From UMGS692 sp963653425 (GTDB lineage: Bacteria; Bacillota; Clostridia; Christensenellales; CAG-314): a stretch of DNA of 64,000 nucleotides. The DNA is taken from the NCBI GenBank assembly GCA_963653425.1, contig CAVJWC010000006.1, positions 1-64,000 on the forward strand. The letters run 5' to 3'. Shown piece after piece: positions 24,764 to 32,415 of this stretch. The position numbers and the translations under genes are program-made. Numbering within the stretch: the stretch's first letter is position 1; every line of letters starts with the position of its first letter. The notes below the pieces were generated by a model that ran no database searches, was not told the origin of the DNA, and saw only the letters and a list, made by a program, of their open reading frames with translations.

Positions 24764-25078
24764 AAAAGTTAAAAAGCTTGCATTCAGGAGAGAAATAAGG
24801 TACAATACAGATACGAGAAGCTTGGACAAACCCAAGCGGTAAGCTTAAAAGTGAACTCCGAAAAACGAACAATCGCTTAACGCGCCGACGTCGGCGCATA
24901 TGACGAGCGTTCAGTTTTCGGTTTCATTTTTTTACCGCAATTAAAAGCTTTTTCGTTTAAGCGACACGGCATAAATAAAAGTTTATTCGTTTAGTTTCAT
25001 TTACACAAATGAACGCATATACATTGACAATTCACTTTAACTCCGTTACCCTAAGAGAGGGTGTTCCGGAGTTTTTTT
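24764..25078 (+). promoter_or_regulatory. Integrase leader with palindrome and terminator-like hairpin
   Basis: No gene is visible. There is a perfect 16-base palindrome (GCGCCGACGTCGGCGC, 24882-24897), a TTGACA at 25024-25029 without a good -10 box, and a hairpin at 25039-25073 (AACTCCG arms enclosing ACCCT/AGGGT) followed by seven T, which reads as an intrinsic terminator. GGAG of its 3' arm is placed seven bases before the integrase ATG at 25079, so the hairpin could block both transcription and translation. Confidence 0.55.
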
Positions 25079-26194
25079 ATGATTAAAAAATTTGTAGACG
25101 AAATGATTGAAGACATTGACAGACTCAGACTAAAATTATATTATATCAGGGGAGCGGTAGCCGCTTACGAAGAACAAGAAGAGGGGAACGAAATGAATCT
25201 GAAGGACTGCACGATAAGGCAGAAAGAAAACGGAATATACGTTATACGTTTCAGGCGCGACGGCTACGATAAGTATTTTTCCTCTCCGAACATACAGGAA
25301 GCGAGAAAGAAAGCAAAGGCGTTCCTTGACGGACTGAAGACAATAAAAACGGTCTCGGACGAACCGACGAAAACAAAAGACAAAAAACCGCTGTTAAAAG
25401 ACTACGCGACGTTATGGTTTGAAACGGTTAAAAAACCTTACGTCAAAAACACTACGGCAGGCAACTATGGAAGAATTCTCAGGAAATACCTGTCGAACGA
25501 ACTGGGAGCAATGCAGATTAAGGAAGTGAGACCGCAACACGTTCAGAAGCTTATGAACGAACTGAAAGAAAAAGGACACGGCAGAACGGCGGAAGACGTA
25601 TATTTTCTGTTAAAGCAGATATTCGAATACGCAATAGCAAACGAACTGATAAAAAACAATCCGATGAATGCCGTGAAACGGAAAAAGCATATAAGAACGA
25701 CGGGACAGGCTTTAACGATAAAAGACGAATACGAATTGGTAAAAGCTTGCCACAGCTCGAAATTCGGACTGATTTTTATTCTTTTACTTTATACGGGAGT
25801 TCGGATATGCGAAGTTCCTACGGTTGTTATAGAAGATAAATTCATAACGGCAGAAAATCTCAAACGTAAAACGGATAAAAGAGAATTTAAGAAAATTCCC
25901 GTAACGCCGATGATTCGTCCGTACGTGGCGGGAATTAAAGAAATAAATAAAAAAGTCAGAATTTGCAATCTCGAAAAAGAATTCAAAATTCTGACGAAAG
26001 GACAATATACGCCCAAAGACCTCAGACATACGTTTATAACGAGATGCCAGACATGCGGCGTTCAGCAACAGATAGTATCGTTATGGGCAGGACACGCGGT
26101 TTCGTCTATAACGGGACGGGTGTATACGCATTTCGAAGACGATTTTTTATACGAGGAAGGACAGAAGGTTAAATATACGTATAAAGACAAATAA
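25079..26194 (+). CDS. int: Tyrosine recombinase (phage integrase)
   Basis: The 371-residue protein has an N-terminal arm-binding region, a SAM-like core-binding domain (about 105-200) and a C-terminal catalytic domain. Catalytic residues visible are R242 (YTGVRICE), R316 and H317 (DLRHTF), H339 (WAGHA) and Y349 (VYTHF). The usual first His of the HxxR box is Lys (KDLRH), which is tolerated in some members. It would recombine attP with the 3' end of tRNA-Val. I chose 25079, seven bases after GGAG; ATG at 25061 lies inside the leader hairpin and ATG at 25193 also has a fair site (GAGGGG), so a shorter form is possible. A strong terminator follows. Confidence 0.92.
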   Translation: MIKKFVDEMIEDIDRLRLKLYYIRGAVAAYEEQEEGNEMNLKDCTIRQKENGIYVIRFRRDGYDKYFSSPNIQEARKKAKAFLDGLKTIKTVSDEPTKTKDKKPLLKDYATLWFETVKKPYVKNTTAGNYGRILRKYLSNELGAMQIKEVRPQHVQKLMNELKEKGHGRTAEDVYFLLKQIFEYAIANELIKNNPMNAVKRKKHIRTTGQALTIKDEYELVKACHSSKFGLIFILLLYTGVRICEVPTVVIEDKFITAENLKRKTDKREFKKIPVTPMIRPYVAGIKEINKKVRICNLEKEFKILTKGQYTPKDLRHTFITRCQTCGVQQQIVSLWAGHAVSSITGRVYTHFEDDFLYEEGQKVKYTYKDK

Positions 26195-26236
26195 AAGATT
26201 TTAACGTTCTTCCGAAACATTCCCGATAAAAGAAAC

Positions 26237-26268
26237 GGTTATTCCCGTTTGCGGGAATAACCGGCTGC
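26237..26268 (+). terminator. Integrase terminator
   Basis: GGTTATTCCCG (26237-26247) pairs perfectly with CGGGAATAACC (26252-26262). The following run is A-rich rather than T-rich on this strand, so efficiency is uncertain. Confidence 0.6.
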
Positions 26269-26347
26269 AAAAAAGAAAGCCAAAGAAAAAATGAAAATTT
26301 TAGTACTCGAAAAACACGGAAAAGCCCTATTTAAAAGACTAATCCTC

Positions 26348-26588
26348 GGTTCGAGTCCTGTATCGTCCACCAGTTCATTCACCGAATCCGATTTGAAAGA
26401 TAAACGGGTTCGGTGTTTTTTTACGGCTTTGTTAGGGGATTTCTGATGATAAGGGCGGGGAAGCCGAATGTAAAGAATAAACAGTAAAACACCCCGAATT
26501 TATTGCCGTTCCCACCGACGTGTCTTCGGGAATCCCGCCGGCTTAATTTTTTAAGTCGGACGTTTTTTTAAGAGAAGCGGGAAGTTTC
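26348..26588. repeat. attR: right copy of the 240-bp direct repeat
   Basis: It begins GGTTCGAGTCC, the tRNA T arm, without the tRNA 5' part, and continues through the tRNA terminator (26381-26422). The first 53 bases are identical to attL; outside these there are four substitutions and one indel up to 26588. Confidence 0.93.
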
Positions 26589-26665
26589 GGCGAGCCTTCG
26601 AGGGCATTTATGTATGCGTTCAGTCTGATATTTTCTTCTGCTGTGATTTCTTTGCAATTTATCAT
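26543..26665 (-). CDS. Possible 40-residue protein ending in attR
   Basis: A small frame from ATG at 26665 with GGAG six bases upstream encodes 40 charged residues (MINCKEITAEENIRLNAYIN at the start) with no motif I know. Its 3' end lies in the duplicated att segment, so it may be a chromosomal gene whose end the phage carries, or a truncated remnant. Confidence 0.35.
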   Translation of the reverse strand: MINCKEITAEENIRLNAYINALEGSPKLPASLKKTSDLKN

Positions 26666-26680
26666 TTTTCACTCCAATAA

Positions 26681-26725
26681 AAAAGCGCATAGACCTACCC
26701 CGATAAACGGAATGTGTCTACGCAC
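26681..26725 (-). terminator. Terminator of the 171-residue membrane protein gene
   Basis: On the minus strand GTGCGTAGAC pairs with GTCTATGCGC, then TTTTTTATT. Confidence 0.7.
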
Positions 26726-26761
26726 TGATTTCGGTTTATTTGATTGTTTCAGAACGGTTAC

Positions 26762-27277
26762 TTACGCTTGACAGTCCAAGAATGTCCGCACTTCAAGGCA
26801 AGTCCCTTTAATTTTATTTTTGCCCGGAACGCCCCAAAATGCGCCCCAAAATCCGATAAGAGCAATGCCAAGCATCGCCTTGCCTTCGTTAAAACCTTTC
26901 TCGTGGAAGGTTACATGCGTTAAACCCCAACACGGGCAAACAGTTTGGTCTGCATTCGACCTTTTAAGGGCTTTTGTCTGCTCTTCAATATATTCTTCAT
27001 TGCTCATTGCTTCAATTTCTTTCTTTTTTTCAAGTGCGCATCCACCAAGATAAAGCGAGAAAAAAGCAATTACGAGTGTGACGATAATATATATGATACT
27101 AAGAGATTCTATGATTGTAACGAATATCAATGCAATAAACAAAATTAAACAAAACCCGGCAATTCTACAAAAAGCACGCGCCATTTTCTCAAAGAATTTT
27201 GCTTCTTTCATTCTGCGCTCTGTTGCTCTCTTGTCGCACGCCTCTTGCGAAACATCAATTTTGTTTTTATCGTCCAT
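26762..27277 (-). CDS. Two-span membrane protein, unknown
   Basis: The 171-residue protein has an N-terminal charged helix, two adjacent membrane segments (about 36-56 and 59-80), a second charged helix (KKKEIEAMSNEEYIEEQ) and a C-terminal domain with CPCW and a later Cys (KIKGTC), with Gly/Ala-rich GKAMLGIALIGFWGAFWG between, possibly a third hydrophobic hairpin. The Cys pairs recall a zinc ribbon. AAGG seven bases before the ATG supports the start. Family unknown to me. It lies just outside the prophage on the chromosomal side. Confidence 0.7.
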   Translation of the reverse strand: MDDKNKIDVSQEACDKRATERRMKEAKFFEKMARAFCRIAGFCLILFIALIFVTIIESLSIIYIIVTLVIAFFSLYLGGCALEKKKEIEAMSNEEYIEEQTKALKRSNADQTVCPCWGLTHVTFHEKGFNEGKAMLGIALIGFWGAFWGVPGKNKIKGTCLEVRTFLDCQA

Positions 27278-27346
27278 CTCTGTACCTTCTTATGAACTTT
27301 GCGACATAATGCACGCTTTGTTTCTCTGTTTCATATGATCACCTCT

Positions 27347-27661
27347 TTATTCCTCGTTCAAAATTATCTTGTGTTCAAGAACAATGCACCCGATTTCTTT
27401 ATGCTTAAACATGCCCGTTTTTTGTGAAATCCACAAAGTGTGCGTAGTTGCCAAATCGTCGGAAGGTGTTTGAAATGCAGTAATAAAAACCCTGCTTTCG
27501 CCTGCTTCTTTTGTTTGTGAGTTCATTGCAGAATACAATTTTGGAAATATCAATACTTTTTGGGGATAAATCTTAAAAAGTGTTCGGAAAGCCCTTTTTT
27601 TGTTTTTTGCCGCCTGTAGAAAGTGAGTTTTGTACGACTTGAGAGTTTTGATATGGAGTAT
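27347..27661 (-). pseudogene. Probable gene remnant without start
   Basis: The minus frame is open from a stop near 27664 to TAA at 27347 and reads like protein throughout (about 105 codons; for example KNKKRAFRTLFKIYPQK, TTHTLWISQKTG, CIVLEHKIILNEE), but has no start codon with a ribosome binding site; only a TTG at 27553 and an internal ATG at 27526 exist. I do not recognise it. It may be the 3' part of a decayed accessory gene. Confidence 0.35.
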
Positions 27662-27912
27662 CTATGAAAGCCTGATTGCGCTTATATTTATTCTGACGGC
27701 GAGTTCTTCGTGGTTAAGACCTTCACGTTTAAGCATAATTCCGACCTGCGATTGAACGTTTTCTTTCAAAGCATTCGATATAGGCGGTCTTTTGCGCGAA
27801 GTTCTTTCTTTTCAATATATTACATCGGAGCAGTTTTTCGTTCTCTGTTAAAATATTCCGAATCTGTTTTAGCGTCGATAATATCTTCGAAATACTTGGT
27901 TCATCCCATATA
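27662..27912 (-). pseudogene. Decayed regulatory-type gene
   Basis: On the minus strand GAAGGAGG precedes an ATG at about 27912, but the frame stops after two codons. Protein-like pieces continue in shifting frames (TKYFEDIIDAKTDSEYFNRE, then ALKENVQSQVGIMLKREGL and ELAVRINISAIRLS). The last piece looks like a small helix-turn-helix protein. At least two frameshifts are needed to join them. Confidence 0.4.
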
Positions 27913-28243
27913 AACCTCCTTCGAAACGAGCCTTTTCACCGTTACTTAAAAATGTCGATTAACGTAAAAATTATGCGCTTATACCGTTGTTTTGGTTAAT
28001 TAAGCCGAGTTTTAAGCAATGCTTTTCATTTATTAAATCAAAAAATCTTGCGAAAGTAAAGGCTGTATCGGCAGAATATACAAGAAATTTTACTCGGCGT
28101 TCCATTCGTTATTACTTGTTTTTACGGGAATAAATCGTGTTGGTTTGTCAAGGGTCTTTCCTTTTATCCCGCTCGAATAAAGAACGCTAATGCTTACATA
28201 GCTATCTTCTCGCCATCAAGCCTTTTGAATTTCTCTCAAAACA
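27913..28243. other. Spacer without visible gene
   Basis: I see no gene, RNA or strong repeat here. Confidence 0.4.
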
Positions 28244-28277
28244 ATAAAAAAACACCCCCGTACTTATCGTGCGGGGG
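28244..28277 (-). terminator. tRNA-Cys terminator
   Basis: On the minus strand CCCCCG pairs with CGGGGG and is followed by TGTTTTTTT, directly after the tRNA. Confidence 0.85.
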
Positions 28278-28279
28278 AT

Positions 28280-28353
28280 TGGAGGCACCACCCAGAATCG
28301 AACTGGGGGTAAAGATTTTGCAGACCTCTGCCTTACCTCTTGGCTATGGTGCC
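28280..28353 (-). tRNA. tRNA-Cys(GCA)
   Basis: A 74-base cloverleaf on the minus strand: acceptor GGCACCA/TGGTGCC, D stem GCC/GGC, anticodon stem GAGGT/ATCTT with loop CTGCAAA giving GCA, T loop TTCGATT and encoded CCA. Confidence 0.95.
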
Positions 28354-28439
28354 ATATGCTGCTGTCAGCCGTAATATTGTACCAAAAGAACGCGGAAAAA
28401 GCAAGCGTTTTCGGTAAAAATTTTTAGTTTTTTTATTGC

Positions 28440-28870
28440 GATTAACTTCCGTCTCTAAGTAACGCCCCCTCTTTCGTTTTCGCTCCTCAAAGTCCCGCAA
28501 ACTCAACTTCCCCATCTTCCTATTTCACCGAATTTCGCAATCAACCTATATTCTTCTATCTTACCCTTAAATTCCGAAGCTCACCTTTAATTCTTCCTAC
28601 TTCACCGAATTTATCAAACAACCTTTCTCGTGTTTCAAATTTATTGAATTCTATAAGTAACCTTTATTAGCTCGTTTTATCCTCAAAGTTCTGCAAACTT
28701 AACTTTCAATTTTCCTATTCCGCCAAGTCCCTCAATCAATCCTTCTTCTTCCGTCTTACCCTTGAATTCCGAGGCTCAACCTTGTCTAAACGTATTCATT
28801 CCCGTCCGATTTCGCGAAAAAGCCGAGGCAAAAGAGAATTGCAGCGCCGTCGGTTACATATAATAGGCTT
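28440..28870. repeat. Decayed direct repeats before the flippase gene
   Basis: A segment of about 100 bases starting CCTCAAAGTCCCGCAAACTC (28489) recurs in altered form from 28681 (CCTCAAAGTTCTGCAAACTT), both ending near CTTACCCTT-AATTCCGAGGCTC. A TATAAT lies at 28857-28862, only eight bases before the annotated flippase ATG. Confidence 0.6.
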
Positions 28871-31189
28871 ATGAAAAGATCGGATTCGGAATATACGTGC
28901 GGAATTTCCGCCGTCAACAAACAACCCCCACAAACATCTTCGACTTTTAACGAACGTGCGGAAGTTCAAGCTTCTTCGGCTTATTCAAAGCGTTTGCCGT
29001 CAAATCAAGATGTAAGCTCGTTTTCCAATGGCTTCCTGCCGTCAACGCAATCTTCTTCGGCATTCTCAAACCATTCTCCAAGGAGCAAAGACGTAAATTC
29101 GGCTTTCAATGGGCGTTTGATAGCACAAAGTGCGGGTTCGTTGCGCGAAGAAAGCCGTTCGTTTAATGAACTTGCGAGTTCGTTGGACGAAATGGCGGTT
29201 TGTAAGAATGCGGACGGCGCGATTCCCGATAAAAAACGTTTTACGGCTAAGTTTGCGGGCGTTGTGTCCGATAAAAAGCCTTTCGTTAAGCAGGCGGAAG
29301 GTGCGATTCCTCGGAAGCAAAGGCTTATTCGGTCCGAAACGGCTTTTGGAGAGCCTTTGCCGGCGGAAGGTTCTTATAGCGAAGGTTCCGTTAAAGAACG
29401 TTCTGTCGGCGGAAATTCCGTTAAAGAAGGTTCTTTCGGTGAAAAATCCTTTAACGAAGGTTCTTCGGACGGGCGTTCTTCGACGGGCTTTTTAAGGAGC
29501 GCGGCGCTTCTGACGGTTTGCGGAGTTCTGGCGAAGATTATCGGGGCGGTTTATCGCATACCGCTGACAAATATGCTTGGCGCCTACGGAATCGGGCTTT
29601 ACCAGCTGACTTTTCCGCTTTACGCTCTTTTAGTGACGCTTTCCGCGGCGGGAATTCCCACGGCTGTCAGCAAAATCGTTGCCGAAAAAACCGAAAAGGG
29701 GGACGAACAAGGCGCAAAACGGTGTTTTATGAGCGCGCTTTTCATTCTTACGGGAGCGGGTTTCCTGTTCGGCGGACTGCTTTTTGTCTTGGGCGGAAGG
29801 CTGGCTTCTCTTCAGAAAACGCCCGAACTTGCTTCGGCTTACAGGGTTATTGCCGGCGCAATCCCTGCCGAGTGCATAACGGCGGCGTTCAAAGGGTGGT
29901 TTTACGGCAAAATGAACATGAAACCGTCAGCCGTTTCTCAGATTGTCGAGCAGGTCGTGAAAATGGCTGTCGGACTTATCGCCGTGAATCTCTGCCTTCC
30001 CGACGTTCTTTCAGCCGTTTACGCAGCCGTAGGAGCCGTTACCGCTTCCGAAACCGCAGGACTTATCGTTACCTCGGGCATATATCTTTTGGGCGGAAAA
30101 GGCAAACGTTCATCTCGGTTGGGCGGTAAAAATTCCCATTCGGGTAGGACTTCGGTAAGAGCAACTTCAACGCACGCAAGCTCAACTTCGGCAGGCTCAA
30201 ACCGAACGCGCGAAACCGCAACTTACGCAAACCCAATCGGTAAAACCTCGCCGAATGCGACGACAAACGCAACTGCTGTGAAAGCGAAAAAACCTTTCAC
30301 CAATGCGGATTCCACCGCGAAAGAAAGCGTAAAAGAACTGATTTCCTGCGCCCTTCCTTTGACTCTTGCAGCCATAGTTCTGCCCGTGGCTCACCTTATA
30401 GACAGCCTTATGGTACAGAATCTCATAAACCTCGACAACCGCACCGAGCTTTACGGACTTTGGTCGGGTCCCGTGCATTCCCTTATAACCATGCCGTCGG
30501 TTTTCATTATGGGAATAGCCGCTTCCGTCGTCCCGGGAATGGCAGGTTCGTGCGCCGTCGGCGACAAACGCGCAATCTCGGAAAAACTCAATCTTTCCAT
30601 GGCTTTGTCCCTCGGAATATCTCTGCCCATTTCTTTCGGCTTAGCCTTTCTTCCCCGTGAAATCTGTTCCCTTCTGTATCCCCGTTTCAGCGGATCCGAC
30701 GTGGACGTTTTCGCGCGACTACTGACTCTCGGTTCGGGAAGTATCGTTTTTATGTCCGTTTTAATGACCACAAACTCCGTTCTTCAAGCCAACGGAAAGA
30801 TGTACGTTCCCGTTATCGCGCTTACTTTGGGGTCCGCCGTAAAGTGTCTTATGGATTTCTTCCTTTACAAAAACCCTTCCGTCAACATTTACGAAGAAGG
30901 GATTTCCCACGTCGCCTGCAATCTCGTCGCCTGTCTCGTCAACCTCGTCTATATACGCAAAAAACTCGGGCTTGTCATAAACATTCGGGACGCTTGCCTG
31001 AAACCCATCGCTTCCGCTACCGCCATGACGCTCTTTATCGCCGTCACAAAAGCCTTCTTTCCCGAACTCTATAACGGCAAAAATACACTCTTCGCCATAG
31101 CCTCCGCAGGTATCCTCTACGCCTCCCTCCTCGCTCTTTTCTGGAAAGAAAGCCTGCTTTCTCCTACTTTCTTCGTGCGAAGAAAGTAG
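28871..31189 (+). CDS. SpoVB/MurJ-type lipid flippase with low-complexity insertions
   Basis: The 772-residue protein contains the MOP-superfamily polysaccharide/lipid II flippase core of the SpoVB type, beginning about residue 205 (GFLRSAALLTVCGVLAKIIGAVYRIPLT split at GVLA; LGAYGIGLYQLTFPLY). Two parts are unusual. The first 200 residues are hydrophilic, Ser-rich and repetitive (SAYSKRLPSNQDVSSFSNGF then SSAFSNHSPRSKDVNSAFNG; GSVKERSV, NSVKEGSF, KSFNEGSS). A second insertion of about 70 residues rich in T, S, A, N and K (about 408-481) splits the protein between membrane segments six and seven. The last residues (SPTFFVRRK) come from a palindromic repeat. The ATG at 28871 has no clear ribosome binding site, so the true start may be further downstream. 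Confidence 0.82.
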   Translation: MKRSDSEYTCGISAVNKQPPQTSSTFNERAEVQASSAYSKRLPSNQDVSSFSNGFLPSTQSSSAFSNHSPRSKDVNSAFNGRLIAQSAGSLREESRSFNELASSLDEMAVCKNADGAIPDKKRFTAKFAGVVSDKKPFVKQAEGAIPRKQRLIRSETAFGEPLPAEGSYSEGSVKERSVGGNSVKEGSFGEKSFNEGSSDGRSSTGFLRSAALLTVCGVLAKIIGAVYRIPLTNMLGAYGIGLYQLTFPLYALLVTLSAAGIPTAVSKIVAEKTEKGDEQGAKRCFMSALFILTGAGFLFGGLLFVLGGRLASLQKTPELASAYRVIAGAIPAECITAAFKGWFYGKMNMKPSAVSQIVEQVVKMAVGLIAVNLCLPDVLSAVYAAVGAVTASETAGLIVTSGIYLLGGKGKRSSRLGGKNSHSGRTSVRATSTHASSTSAGSNRTRETATYANPIGKTSPNATTNATAVKAKKPFTNADSTAKESVKELISCALPLTLAAIVLPVAHLIDSLMVQNLINLDNRTELYGLWSGPVHSLITMPSVFIMGIAASVVPGMAGSCAVGDKRAISEKLNLSMALSLGISLPISFGLAFLPREICSLLYPRFSGSDVDVFARLLTLGSGSIVFMSVLMTTNSVLQANGKMYVPVIALTLGSAVKCLMDFFLYKNPSVNIYEEGISHVACNLVACLVNLVYIRKKLGLVINIRDACLKPIASATAMTLFIAVTKAFFPELYNGKNTLFAIASAGILYASLLALFWKESLLSPTFFVRRK

Positions 31190-31240
31190 GCAAAGAAGCC
31201 TTTGCCTACGTTTTCCTTCTTTCTTCTGCGAAGAAAGAAG
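31163..31240. repeat. Two CTTTCTT palindromes at the flippase 3' end
   Basis: CCTACTTTCTTCG-TG-CGAAGAAAGTAGG (31163-31190) overlaps the last codons and stop of the flippase gene; CTTCTTTCTTC-TGC-GAAGAAAGAAG (31216-31240) follows. Confidence 0.85.
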
Positions 31241-31250
31241 CAAAGACGCA

Positions 31251-32112
31251 CTTACTTTCTTTGGAAAAGAAAGTAAGCAAAGAAACTTTCACCGAGCTTC
31301 GCATAGCCGTTAATATAGTCGAAACTTACAGAAAAGTGGGCAAAAAACTTTCACCGTGGGGGTAAAGAAAAACTAAACGCCATCCGTTTTTGAAAGGGCA
31401 ACGCGAACTTTATAAAAAGTGGACAAAGAAACTTTCACCGTGGGGACATTGCAAGACAAACGAATTACGCAATATCATAAAAACAGAAAAATCCCGACTC
31501 AACCGAGAGGGGATTTTTTATAAACTTGATTTCGTAGCCACTTGAAAGTATCAATTCTTGATAAAGTCCATTCAGAACGACACGTTCCCCAACATTGAAG
31601 TTCTTTGTTGAGCTTCTCAAAAGCCTTACTTTCTTTGGAAAAGAAAGTAAGCAAAGAAACTTTCACCGAGCTTCGCATAGCCGTTAATATAGTCGAAACT
31701 TACAGAAAAGTGGGCAAAAAACTTTCACCGTGGGGGTAAAGAAAAACTAAACGCCATCCGTTTTTGAAAGGGCAACGCGAACTTTATAAAAAGTGGACAA
31801 AGAAACTTTCACCGTGGGGACATTGCAAGACAAACGAATTACGCAATATCATAAAAACAGAAAAATCCCGACTCAACCGAGAGGGGATTTTTTATAAACT
31901 TGATTTCGTAGCCACTTGAAAGTATCAATTCTTGATAAAGTCCATTCAGAACGACACGTTCCCCAACATTGAAGTTCTTTGTTGAGCTTCTCAAAAGCCT
32001 TACTTTCTTTGGAAAAGAAAGTAAGCAAAGAAACTTTCACCGAGCTTCGCATAGCCGTTAATATAGTCGAAACTTACAGAAAAGTGGGCAAAGAAACTTT
32101 CACCGTGGGGGC
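31251..32112. repeat. 374-bp tandem repeat, two full copies and one partial
   Basis: Units start at 31251, 31625 and 31999, exactly 374 bases apart; the first two are essentially identical and the third stops matching near 32110. Each begins with a palindrome of the CTTTCTT family (CTTACTTTCTTT arms), has two or three copies of a GTGGGCAAAAAACTTTCACCGTGGGG-like segment, and contains an intrinsic-terminator hairpin (31486-31519 and 31860-31893). No ORF longer than a few dozen codons is present. Confidence 0.92.
31486..31519 (+). terminator. Terminator hairpin inside the tandem repeat
   Basis: AAAATCCC-GA-CTC-AACC-GAG-AG-GGGATTTTTT; repeated at 31860-31893. Confidence 0.6.
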
Positions 32113-32227
32113 GTTGAAAAGCTAAAAACTTTTCATACCCGCAAGAAAGTTTATAACCAAAAGAAACCATAAATTCTTAATAAAACTTATGGGGAAAAGA
32201 TAACTTTCCCCATAATGAAGTTCTTTG

Positions 32228-32404
32228 GTTCTTTCTTTCAAGAAAGAACGGAAAAGATTCGGCTACCGAATTGTATAGTCTTGCGAAGCTACAATGGGTC
32301 CGGCGTCACGCCGGTCTTTGCCTGCTTTCTTACAAGAAAGTAGGCGCGAAGCGGATAAGGAAACAGCAAAGTTTCTTTGCTGCTTTCTTTTCTAAAGAAA
32401 GCAG
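32228..32404. repeat. Second copy of the composite palindromic repeat
   Basis: Palindromes at 32228-32249 (GTTCTTTCTT arms), 32320-32345 (CCTGCTTTCTT-like arms) and 32380-32404 (CTGCTTTCTTT arms). Between the first two is the 64-base core (32257-32320) shared with 6084-6147. The last palindrome is 11 bases past the tadA stop. Confidence 0.85.
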
Positions 32405-32415
32405 GAAAAAAGCTT

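Larger units (their letters stand above)
14623..26400. mobile_element. Inovirus-like (filamentous phage) prophage, 11.7 kb
   Basis: The two att repeats are 11,725 bases apart, which gives the circular phage genome size. Between them lie, on the minus strand, genes in the order typical of filamentous phages: ssDNA-binding-like protein, basic protein, coat-like protein, terminator, large anchored adsorption-type protein, membrane protein, Zot/pI ATPase, DUF3102-like protein and HUH replication initiator. On the plus strand lie a repressor, a toxin-antitoxin pair and a tyrosine integrase. No capsid, portal, terminase or tail genes are present. All genes look intact and each has a good ribosome binding site, so the element may be active. 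Similarity of the Zot-like ATPase plus coat and Rep supports the inovirus call; individual structural assignments are by position and topology. Confidence 0.88.

Noticed and set aside
14623..26400. Integrative conjugative element or tailed-phage remnant
   Set aside because: No relaxase of the MOB type, no type IV secretion, and no terminase, portal or tail genes are present; the Zot-like ATPase and coat-like gene fit a filamentous phage better.
31251..32112. CRISPR array
   Set aside because: The repeat is an uninterrupted 374-bp tandem duplication, not short repeats with unique spacers, and no cas genes are present.
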